Shown: positions 42,547 to 50,275 of the stretch, piece after piece | Layout: every line of letters begins with the position of its first letter | Numbering within the stretch: the first letter of the stretch is position 1 | DNA from: UBA2779 sp965232615 | Lineage (GTDB): Bacteria; Spirochaetota; Spirochaetia; DSM-2461 | Direction: 5' to 3' | Length of the DNA stretch: 64,000 nucleotides | Assembly: GCA_965232615.1 (NCBI GenBank) | Contig: OZ246985.1 | Coordinates: 124,001 to 188,000, forward strand | Translations under genes and position numbers: made by a program | Notes under the pieces: generated by a model | The model's database searches: none | Seen by the model: the letters and a program-made list of their open reading frames with translations, nothing else | Told to the model about the DNA's origin: nothing

Positions 42547-45543
42547 CTATTTCCCGCGTCCGTAGAGCGGCTGTTCCGACAGCAGGGCCTGGTACTCGCC
42601 GCCGTAAAGTTCAATTTTCAACTGTAAATCGTTTCGTTGATGTTCCAGTTTGGCCTTGGAGGGGCCGAGTGACAGGACTGTCCCGGCGACAATGCCCAGG
42701 CCGCCGGCGACGGCTCCGGCGATGAAGGCTCCGTTCCAGGTGTCTATTGCGGCTCGGGCATCGCTGAAGTCCGAGAAGGTTACCCCGTCGTTGTAGGTGT
42801 TCAGCGCCTCCTGACCCATGAGGGAACTGAGGATGGCGGTTCCTAAGCCTGCGGCCCCAATACCCAGAAGGGTGGCACCCAGGGCGGTGCGGGGTTTACG
42901 ATTTTTCATCTGTCTTTCCACCCCCTCGAGGGCGGCTTGGGCCCGTTCCCACTGGGTGTGGGCCGAGAGGGGCAGTTCTTCTATGCGGTGTTCGGTTCTC
43001 TGTTGACCTGGGGCATGGATCGGGCTTATGCGGGCGTTGTAGGGATCGTCGCTGCGGCTTAGGGCCAGTTGGTACCGGCCTGCGGGGGCATGGATCAGCA
43101 GGGTCTCGGCGCTGCCCTTTAGGCTCATGGGAACCTCCTGTCCGTCGTTCTGGTAGAGGCGGACGTCTAAGCTCACTTTGGCAGGCAGTGTTTCGGCGAT
43201 TGCGGCCAGGGGCAGGCTTATTTCGGCGGCGGTCCGGGCTCCCGTATCGGCCAGGTTCACCGCCGCCAGGGGGTTTTCAAGGCCGGCTATTTCCACCCTG
43301 CCGCTGCCGCTCTCGAAGAGCCATGGGCCGTCCAGGCGGTAATCGTAACGGCCTTCGGGCAGGGTGAACAGCGCCAGGCCGTCCTGGGCCTGCCGGGTTG
43401 TTCCATCCAGGTTCACCTCTGTTTCGGCGGGCAGGCCGCTGAAGACCGCCATGCCGAGGTGTTCCAGGCTCTCCGGGGTGGCCGATGCGACGGCGTTGAC
43501 TCCGGCCTGGAGGGATAGGGCGTAGGTGCGGCTGTCGCCGCCGGGCCATTGAAATTCGGCCCTGAGCGTCCCAAGGTCTGTTTCACCGGCTGCCAGGTAC
43601 AGATGGGGGGTGCTCCCTGCGTCCTTGCCGTCGATTTTCAGCCGGGCCTCCCCGCCGGTGCCCGATTCTATGAGGAGGGCCGCGGTGAGTTTTCGGGGCG
43701 CCCCCTCCGATACGCTTACCAGCAGGGCGCCCCCGGCGCCGCCGGATCGGGTGAGAACGGCGTCGTCCTCCAGCAGGTTGACCACCTTTGTGTCCTCCGG
43801 CTGGAGGGCCCAGATGTCGGGGTAGAGTTCGAAGGCCCTGTAGCTCAGTTCCCCCGCCAGGCCGCCGGATTGATCGGCGCTGTACACCCGGTAATATTCC
43901 TCTCTCAGGGCGCTGCTGCCCCCGCCTTTGAGGCTGTAGGACACGGGTATGCTGAAGGCGATGGCTTCCCCGTCTCTTGCGCTGACTTCCATGGGGAAAC
44001 TCTTGTCGCCGATGTTGAAGGCGGCCACTTTGACGGCGGTGGAGCCGGCCCCCAGGACGAAGCGGCTGGAACTCAGTTCGGCCCTGGCCTGGGCGAGCTG
44101 TTCGCTTAATCCGGCGGTTTCAGCGCTGCGGGTTTTGTTCAGTTCCCCCCGGCGCTGTTCCAGTTCGATCTTCTGCCTGCTTCGCACCTCGGCGCTGAGT
44201 TCGGCGATGTATTCCTCGTATTCCTCCTGGGACTCAAAGGGCTCCTTGGGGTTGTTTTCCCGAATGGCATCCACCTGCTGGTCGTAGAGGGCCGTTACCT
44301 CGCCTTCCATGCGGCTTAGGGCTTCGTCAAAGCGGGCGTTGACATCGGCAAGGGCCGTTTTCAGGTTTGTGATGCCGATGAGCTGGTCCCAGGCGCCCTC
44401 TGCGGCGCCGCCCTGGGCCTTGAGTTCCTCCAGCCGGGCCCGGCGTTCCTGCGCCTGCTTGGTCAGGGCGGCCCGCTGGCCGGCCAACTGCTGTTCCAAC
44501 TGCTTCCGCAGGGCCTGATCGGCCTCCTGCTGGTCCAATGTCTCCCGGGCCCGGAGGGCTATTTCCTGCAACTGTTTGGACTGCATGCGCCGGGCGGCCT
44601 CTTCGGCCCGGGCCCGCTGCTGCTCGGCCTCGAGGCGTCTCTTCTCCGCCTGACTGCGGGCGGCGGCGATGGCTTTTTCCCTTTGGGCAATTTCATCCTC
44701 CAGTGCCGCTATTTCACTGTTGACGGCGCCTATCCGATTAGTGGCCCCTGCTAAATCCTCCAGGGCGCCAAGATAGACCTCGCCGGTGTAGGAGGCGTTG
44801 AACCAGGGGGTCTGTTTGCCGCCGGTTAATTCACGCACGGTGCCGTTAACCTGGCGCATCAGGGCGCTGACCTCCAAACCCGGCGTAGCGGCATGCTCGA
44901 TAAAGGCGGTGGTGAAGGGGCTGTTGCGGCCCTGGCCGTCGGCGGCTACATCGCCGGGGCTGGTGGCAAAGACGATCATGCTTCCCTTGCCGCGGCCGCT
45001 CATGGCTGCCAGTCCCCGGCCGGAGGAGCTGCGGCCGCTGGTGAAGAAGGGGTTGTCCCGGCAGGCATCCATCACCACCATGTTGAAGGCCGCCTGGCTT
45101 CGTTCCATGGCCGCGGTAATCCGTTCCACGCTTAGGCCCTGGTCGATAAGTTCGTATTCGTCGCCGATGTCGGCGCCGACGGGGATCATGTAGTTCACGC
45201 CTTCGTGCTCCACCCCATGTCCTGCGTAGTAGAACAGGGCCACCTCCACATTCCGCCGGGAGGCCGCCGCCTGAAAGGCATCCACCGCCCGCTGCATTTC
45301 ACCCCTGGAGGCATCGAGGGCCCGGTTCACGGTGTAGCCCAAATTCTCCAGGGTCGCCGCTATGTCCTGCGCATCGTTCACCGGGTTGCGCAGGGCCGGG
45401 ACCTGGGTGTACGCACCGTTTCCGATTACCAGCGCGACACGGCTGCGGCTACTCTGGCCGAAGTGGGGCCCTCCAGAAATCAGTAAAATCAACGCGATGA
45501 GGGTAAAAAATGGCCGCCCCCTGCCTAAATTCTTTAGAGCCAT
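42547..45543 (-). CDS. Secreted caspase-like protein (peptidase C14) with coiled coil and membrane helices
   Basis: 998 residues. AAGGAG precedes the ATG at 45543. A signal peptide (about 1-29) is followed by a caspase-like p20 domain (about 34-250): RVALVIGNGAYTQVPALRNP, the catalytic His in FYYAGHGVE and the catalytic Cys in VVMDACRDNPF. A long coiled coil (about 270-400, Glu/Gln/Arg-rich), a beta-rich region (about 490-850, PEGA-like pieces) and two hydrophobic helices (about 895-950) follow. Both catalytic residues are present. It is the first gene of an operon with the FGE-domain lipoprotein, suggesting a protease paired with a variable binding protein. Target and trigger are unknown. 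Confidence 0.85.
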   Translation of the reverse strand: MALKNLGRGRPFFTLIALILLISGGPHFGQSSRSRVALVIGNGAYTQVPALRNPVNDAQDIAATLENLGYTVNRALDASRGEMQRAVDAFQAAASRRNVEVALFYYAGHGVEHEGVNYMIPVGADIGDEYELIDQGLSVERITAAMERSQAAFNMVVMDACRDNPFFTSGRSSSGRGLAAMSGRGKGSMIVFATSPGDVAADGQGRNSPFTTAFIEHAATPGLEVSALMRQVNGTVRELTGGKQTPWFNASYTGEVYLGALEDLAGATNRIGAVNSEIAALEDEIAQREKAIAAARSQAEKRRLEAEQQRARAEEAARRMQSKQLQEIALRARETLDQQEADQALRKQLEQQLAGQRAALTKQAQERRARLEELKAQGGAAEGAWDQLIGITNLKTALADVNARFDEALSRMEGEVTALYDQQVDAIRENNPKEPFESQEEYEEYIAELSAEVRSRQKIELEQRRGELNKTRSAETAGLSEQLAQARAELSSSRFVLGAGSTAVKVAAFNIGDKSFPMEVSARDGEAIAFSIPVSYSLKGGGSSALREEYYRVYSADQSGGLAGELSYRAFELYPDIWALQPEDTKVVNLLEDDAVLTRSGGAGGALLVSVSEGAPRKLTAALLIESGTGGEARLKIDGKDAGSTPHLYLAAGETDLGTLRAEFQWPGGDSRTYALSLQAGVNAVASATPESLEHLGMAVFSGLPAETEVNLDGTTRQAQDGLALFTLPEGRYDYRLDGPWLFESGSGRVEIAGLENPLAAVNLADTGARTAAEISLPLAAIAETLPAKVSLDVRLYQNDGQEVPMSLKGSAETLLIHAPAGRYQLALSRSDDPYNARISPIHAPGQQRTEHRIEELPLSAHTQWERAQAALEGVERQMKNRKPRTALGATLLGIGAAGLGTAILSSLMGQEALNTYNDGVTFSDFSDARAAIDTWNGAFIAGAVAGGLGIVAGTVLSLGPSKAKLEHQRNDLQLKIELYGGEYQALLSEQPLYGRGK

Positions 45544-45659
45544 GGGAATACTCCTTTTCTTTATGTGATCGAACAGATTATATAAATTTTTCCGTTTGTG
45601 TTCAAGGGATCTAATTTCCCAAATATCAGAGGATTTTTAAAGAAGCGGCTTGCGAAAGA

Positions 45660-45755
45660 GCCTCGATACAAGACGGCCTGTCTGCGTGCAGAACACGCAG
45701 ACAGGCGGAAAAGATTGAGTCAAGAACTAAATGGGGGGAGGGTAGAGGTGCCCTA
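45660..45755. repeat. MITE fragment G
   Basis: Contains the perfect hairpin GCCTGTCTGCGTG-cagaa-CACGCAGACAGGC (about 45674-45706), then AAAAGATTGAGTCAAGAAC and the terminus GTAGAGGTGCCCT. The left half of the element is missing. Confidence 0.7.
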
Positions 45756-45756
45756 A

Positions 45757-45804
45757 AGGTTGTCTATGACTTTGAACCTGTCATAGACAATCCCCCCAAA
45801 CCAT
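45757..45804 (+). pseudogene. Possible C-terminal remnant of an AAA-ATPase/PD-(D/E)XK paralogue
   Basis: The frame KVVYDFEPVIDNPPKPW-stop starts at a MITE end. It resembles the end of the following gene (LVTVVYESSIS-stop), suggesting the tail of a lost upstream paralogue. Part of it forms an 11-bp perfect inverted repeat TTGTCTATGAC/GTCATAGACAA (45760-45790). Confidence 0.35.
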
Positions 45805-45822
45805 GGTAAGTTCTACAACACT

Positions 45823-47553
45823 GTGAAAAAGAAACTGGTGCAGGGGATATCCGATTTCAAAAAATTCTTAGATAATGATTGCTACTTTGTCGATAAAACC
45901 CATCTTATCGCACACCTTATCGATAATCCAAGTGAAGTACACCTCATTACCCGGCCCCGGCGTTTCGGGAAAACCCTGAACCTGAGCATGATCCGCTACT
46001 TCTTCGAGGCTCCTCTGCCCGGCGATAACGGCGGAAACGGCGATGAATTGCCCAATGCCCCTCTGTTTGAGGGCATGTCCATATCGAGCCATCCCCAATG
46101 CGGCAAGTATATGGGGCAGTATCCGGTGATACATATCAGTTTTAAGGATGCCAAGGAAACGACACATGAAAACTGCATGGTTCTCATCAAGAACATGCTT
46201 TCCAACGAGTTTCGCAGGCATCAATACATTCAAAGTAGCGGGTTATTGGATGAGGTAGATCAAAAGTACTTTATCAAAATACTGCAGCAAAAAGGCACAG
46301 ACCAGGATTGTGGGCAATCGATTAAATACCTTTCCGCCTGGTTAGTGCGTGCCTACAACAAACCGGTCTACATCCTCCTGGACGAGTACGACACCCCCCT
46401 GCACGCCGCCTACACCAACGGGTTCTACGATGAGATGATCGCCTTCATCCGCAGTTTTATGGCACAATCCTTCAAGGACAATCCCAGCCTCAAACAGGCG
46501 GTGGTCATCGGCATTCTTAAGGTGGCCCAGGAGAGCATCTTCAGCGATTTCAACAATCCTTCGGTCTCAACCATTACCGATCCCGAAATGGAGGATTGTT
46601 TTGGATTCACCGAGGATGAGGTGAGACAAATGGCATCTCATTTTGGGTTGCAGGGGGAGATGGACAGCATAGGAAAATGGTATAACGGCTACGTTTTTGG
46701 TAACGACACCGTCATTTACAACCCCTGGAGCATTGTAAACTACCTGAAGAAACCCTCCGCTGGACTGCGCCCCTACTGGGTAAACACCAGCAGTACCCAC
46801 CTGGTCCAAAAGACCCTCCAGATGGACAAAACATCCTCCCGCGAGACGGTGTTGCGGTTGCTCAAGGGAGAGGAAGTGCGCAAGAGGGTTTTCACCAACA
46901 TCGCCTATCCCCAGATCGAAAGAAACCGGGATGCAGCCTGGAGTTTTCTCCTTCACAGCGGTTATTTGAAGGCCTCTGACAGGCGGCAGGGTGAATACCA
47001 TCAGACCTATCGCCTGGCTATACCCAACAAAGAAGTTTACACCGCCTACAGCGACATCATCATCACCTGGCTGGAGGAGGAGTTGAGGGGAGATGATGAT
47101 TTTCTGAACTTCGTTACCGGCGTGAAGGAGCTGGAGCCCTTGAGGATTGAGGAGAGCCTTACGAGGATACTTATGGTTATGGCCAGCTATCATGACATGG
47201 CCGGGAAGAGCGGCGAGATGTTCTACCACGGGTTGCTTTTGGGGATACTGGCCTATATGGGCGATGACTTTTTGGTGGAGAGTAACCGCGAGTACGGCAC
47301 GGGAAGGGCCGACCTAACTCTGATCAGCCGCGCCCGCAGGGGCAAGCGGGCGCAAAAGGTCATTTTGTTTGAGCTAAAGCAGGCCGCCGAGGATGCTCTG
47401 CTTGCTCCGACGGCAGAGGAGGCACTCTCCCAGGCATTGGAGCGGTATTCCTCCGGGATTAAGGCCAAATGGAATCCCGAGAAAAACCTCGTTTTGGGTG
47501 TGGCCTTTCGGGGGAAGCTGGTTACGGTTGTCTATGAATCTTCGATATCCTAG
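45823..47553 (+). CDS. AAA-ATPase-like / PD-(D/E)XK nuclease-like protein
   Basis: 576 residues with a GTG start at 45823 (MKKKLVQGISDFKKFLDND) and weak site GGTAAG; this is the family-typical N-terminus. N-terminal AAA-ATPase-like domain: FVDKTHLIAHLID, Walker A RPRRFGKTLNLS, Walker B VYILLDEYDTPL. C-terminal PD-(D/E)XK domain: YGTGRADLTLISR with the motif-II Asp, and VILFELKQA with the Glu-x-Lys. This architecture is multicopy in spirochaetes, Bacteroidetes and clostridia. Its function is not established (mobile-element or defence roles have been proposed). Confidence 0.85.
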   Translation: MKKKLVQGISDFKKFLDNDCYFVDKTHLIAHLIDNPSEVHLITRPRRFGKTLNLSMIRYFFEAPLPGDNGGNGDELPNAPLFEGMSISSHPQCGKYMGQYPVIHISFKDAKETTHENCMVLIKNMLSNEFRRHQYIQSSGLLDEVDQKYFIKILQQKGTDQDCGQSIKYLSAWLVRAYNKPVYILLDEYDTPLHAAYTNGFYDEMIAFIRSFMAQSFKDNPSLKQAVVIGILKVAQESIFSDFNNPSVSTITDPEMEDCFGFTEDEVRQMASHFGLQGEMDSIGKWYNGYVFGNDTVIYNPWSIVNYLKKPSAGLRPYWVNTSSTHLVQKTLQMDKTSSRETVLRLLKGEEVRKRVFTNIAYPQIERNRDAAWSFLLHSGYLKASDRRQGEYHQTYRLAIPNKEVYTAYSDIIITWLEEELRGDDDFLNFVTGVKELEPLRIEESLTRILMVMASYHDMAGKSGEMFYHGLLLGILAYMGDDFLVESNREYGTGRADLTLISRARRGKRAQKVILFELKQAAEDALLAPTAEEALSQALERYSSGIKAKWNPEKNLVLGVAFRGKLVTVVYESSIS

Positions 47554-47658
47554 TGGTGTCGAGGTGTGAAAGGGAAAATCTCGATTTATGGGGGTCTTTC
47601 AAAATAACCGGTTTTTGGAAGAGCCTCGACCCAATAACATAAATTTGGAGGCATAAAG

Positions 47659-48116
47659 GTGAGTGTTTTAGATACTATTGTTGGTATATTGACAAGAGCA
47701 GGTTTTGTTGGGATATCTTAAATACTATTGCGAGTATATTGACAATAGCAGGTTTTGTTTGGGCTATTTGGAGAATAGCAAAAAAACAGGTATCAAAAAG
47801 ACTTGAACCGGAGTATTTGAAGAAATTATTAGAAGAAATATCTCGGCGGAATAATAAATCAATGAAATCCCGCTATAGAGATGCCATAAATAATAAACTT
47901 GACAAGATTGAAACATTTATTGGCAGACCATTCTCTCTAAAAACATTCGGAGTTACAAATTCATTAGCTGTAGTCTATCCCATGTTGTTTACACTTCTGC
48001 TGTGGGTTTTCACAGGAGAAAACATCAGCCGTATTGATGGATTTGCCAGCCCAGTTACATGGTTTGAGGGTAAATATATACTTTGGGAATATTTCAATGC
48101 CTACACTATTTTTTAG
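47659..48116 (+). pseudogene. Unrecognised membrane protein, 5' duplication and 3' truncation
   Basis: GGAGG precedes a GTG at 47659 (SVLDTIVGILTRAGFVG), but the frame stops after about 20 codons. A ~55-bp imperfect direct duplication then restarts the sequence (NTIASILTIAGFVWAIWRIA) in another frame, running to 48116. It has one N-terminal helix, a charged coiled segment (YLKKLLEEISRRNNKS) and a second helix (YPMLFTLLLWVF). The 3' end is cut by the IS30 leader. No family is recognised. Confidence 0.5.
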
Positions 48117-48625
48117 GCCCGCGTTCATGTCCGAGAAGCAACACCCGGCCACCTCAGGGGGGTACTCCCCGGAGGGGGATAGAAAAAGGCGGCATCCATT
48201 GTTAGTGTGTAATAACCACAAAACGCACAACAAGGAGCGACCGCCTATATGCAATGTACATCACAGTCTAAGAGGTTGTATAGGGTCCTTACCCATGAAG
48301 ACCGAGAAGAAATTATGACAGGCAGGCGCCGGGGAGAATCTATCCGCTCTATTGCCCGTCGCCTTGATAGAAACCCTTCGGTCATTTCGAGAGAGATCAA
48401 AAACAACAGCGCCGAAGACTATCGATATCAGGCATACTGGGCCAATAGCAGGTTACAGATCCGGAGGCGACAAAGCAGGAAACGTGAGAGGATCAGCGAT
48501 CCGGTTATACGTGAATATGTCATTGAAAAACTGGAACTCGGATGGAGTCCCCGGAAAATTGCAGGGAGAATTGAGATTGATCTTCCAGGGAAAAGCATCA
48601 GCCATGAGACCATATACATGTATAT
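48117..48625 (+). pseudogene. IS30-family element: leader and transposase N-terminal half
   Basis: The leader matches 37085-37190. The ATG at 48249 follows AAGGAG. About 125 codons cover the helix-turn-helix (HEDREEIMTGRRRGESIRSI, RRLDRNPSVISREIKNN) and the second domain up to GKSISHETIYMYM, where a MITE is inserted at 48626. The DDE core is missing here. Confidence 0.8.
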
Positions 48626-48847
48626 GGGCACCTCTAAAAAACCTTATTTCGTTTTTGGCTTGATCTTTTTCCTCGCTGCTACGTTGTCAAAATGCTCACG
48701 TAAACAGGTGCGTACCGCAGGAGCAAAGCTCCGAGGAACGCACCGCCAAACGCTTAAGCAGGTGTGTACCGCTACCAGGTGTGTACCACAGGGCGTAGCC
48801 CGAGGAACACACCGCCAATGCGCCAAATTCCAAAAACGGTTTTCTAG

Positions 48848-49724
48848 GCTGAAGTTTTAAGGGAATTTCGGGCTAAATACTTATATAGAAAAAAGTTGAG
48901 ATAGTTTTGCCTTCAAAACGTCCCCATGTAATATTACAATTTTATTATATTATTGTATTGATAATTCGGCCTTTGCGCGGTAGAGAAACGATAGCTTTGC
49001 GCACAGGAAAAATCATCAATAAATTCAAGGTTGGCAAGCATTTTGAATTGACGATGGGAGATGATTCTTTCTCGTACAGCCGCCGGCAAAAAAAGATTGA
49101 GGAAGAGGCCCGTCTTGATGGATTTTACATTATACGGACAAGCGTAAAAACGGAAGAACTCTCTGACGAAAAGGTTGTATTTGCGTACAAACGGCTCTCC
49201 AACGTTGAACAGGCATTTCGCTACATAAAGTTGGTGGACTTGAAGCTACGGCCCGTTTATCACCGCCTGGAGGACAGGGTTCGGGCACATGTATTGGTTT
49301 GTATGCTTGCCTACTATGTTGAATGGGAAATGCGGAAACGGATGGCTCCCATTCTCTTTAAAGATGAAGCTTCTGCCATTGAAAGGGAGAAGAAAAAGAA
49401 ATCCATCGTTTCTCCTGCGGAAAAATCTGGTAAAGCCCTGGCGAAAGCATCAACAAAACAAACAGACGATGGAGAACTCGTCCATAGTTTCCGAACGGCG
49501 TTAAATTGTCTTGCGACTATTTGCCAAAACACAATTGAATTTGATTGTAAAGAATCCGCATCCTTCACGCGGGTTACAGAACCAGTAAAACATCAAAGAG
49601 TAATCCTGAATCTTTTGGGGGTCAGTATGTAGTCGCTATATATCCCCAGTAACGTAACATTGGGAAATTGGCTAATTGCTTTCCCTGTATGGAAATATGG
49701 TGGTCTTGCGATAAAAACTTCAGT
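48848..49724 (+). mobile_element. IS1634-type insertion sequence, internally deleted copy 2
   Basis: An 877-bp element with ends GCTGAAGTTTT (48848) and AAAACTTCAGT (49724), flanked by the 4-bp duplication CTAG (48844-48847 and 49725-49728). It is the same element as 18834-20356 but with a different deletion. Confidence 0.85.
48907..49632 (+). pseudogene. IS1634-family transposase, N-terminal deletion (copy 2)
   Basis: The promoter region is fused directly to a mid-gene codon. From about 48970 the frame reads RPLRGRETIALRTGKI, SRRQKKIEEEARLDGFYI and YKRLSNVEQAFRYIK through to LLGVSM. The first two catalytic Asp residues are absent. It complements copy 1: together the two cover most, but probably not all, of the ancestral transposase. 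Confidence 0.8.
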
Positions 49725-49736
49725 CTAGGGGTGCCC

Positions 49737-49876
49737 TGCTGATTGGCGGCAGCCACGCAAGGGATTGAAGCGGAAATGCCGCCAGCAGCCCCGGCGATTG
49801 GCAATGAGCCGGGGGGCAGGCTGCCGGATTAAGGCATTGGAGCGGAAAGCCCGACCCGAAGGGGTGCGCCCAGGTA
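49737..49876. other. GC-rich intergenic segment
   Basis: No gene. It contains two similar motifs (GGGATTGAAGCGGAAAT and GGCATTGGAGCGGAAAG). No RNA gene or terminator was recognised with confidence. Confidence 0.4.
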
Positions 49877-50275
49877 TTAATTTCTGAAATCTACGGGACA
49901 CTCGCTATCCGAATTCTCCAGTTCGGTTTCATCGTCATCGTCCGCATCATCGTCTGCACTCACTGAATGGAGGTAATCTTGAAGCCGTATGGTCGGTCCC
50001 TCGGATACAAATGTCACGAAGGCATTCATCGGGTTGTCGTGCCTCAAGATCAATAAAATTTTCTGCAAACGGCTGAGTGTTTCTTCTTCATCCACGAACA
50101 TTACACAATAGAAATTTCTTTCGGGCCAAGCGCTATCGCCCCTGGCCTCTCCTCTGCGTCCTTTGCCTTGCATCACATTGAGAATGGTATAATACTGCCG
50201 GGGAAGCTTTTTTTGCATCTGATCCAGAAAATCAGCCAGCAATTCCTGGTTCGCGATAATTTCAACCCGTTTCAT
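49877..50275 (-). CDS. PG0541-type transporter-associated protein (PII-like)
   Basis: 132 residues. It resembles the small PG0541/P-II-like proteins that accompany RND exporters: KRVEIIANQELLADFLDQM, YYTILNVMQGKGRRGEARGD and WPERNFYCVMFVDEEE. An acidic Asp/Glu tail (about 110-125) is added. The ATG overlaps the stop of the RND gene (50272-50275), indicating translational coupling and a role in regulating or assembling that exporter. The T-loop-like segment is short; the ligand is unknown. Confidence 0.75.
   Translation of the reverse strand: MKRVEIIANQELLADFLDQMQKKLPRQYYTILNVMQGKGRRGEARGDSAWPERNFYCVMFVDEEETLSRLQKILLILRHDNPMNAFVTFVSEGPTIRLQDYLHSVSADDDADDDDETELENSDSECPVDFRN

Larger units (their letters stand above)
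48626..49736. repeat. MITE-like element copy E, split by the second IS1634-type insertion
   Basis: Starts GGGCACCTCTAAAAAACC at 48626. It carries hairpin variants with GGAGC-aaa-GCTCC core and GGGC-gta-GCCC core, reaches GGTTTTCTAG at 48847 and resumes after the IS with CTAGGGGTGCCC to 49736. It is in opposite orientation to copies A, C and D. Confidence 0.8.

Noticed and set aside
45823..47553. AAA-ATPase/PD-(D/E)XK gene considered as part of a defence island with the caspase operon
   Set aside because: It is on the opposite strand, separated by a MITE fragment, and this family is dispersed in many copies in such genomes; the link is only proximity.
49737..49876. GC-rich segment considered as a tRNA or small RNA gene
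   Set aside because: No cloverleaf or anticodon arm could be drawn, and there is no promoter or terminator signal.
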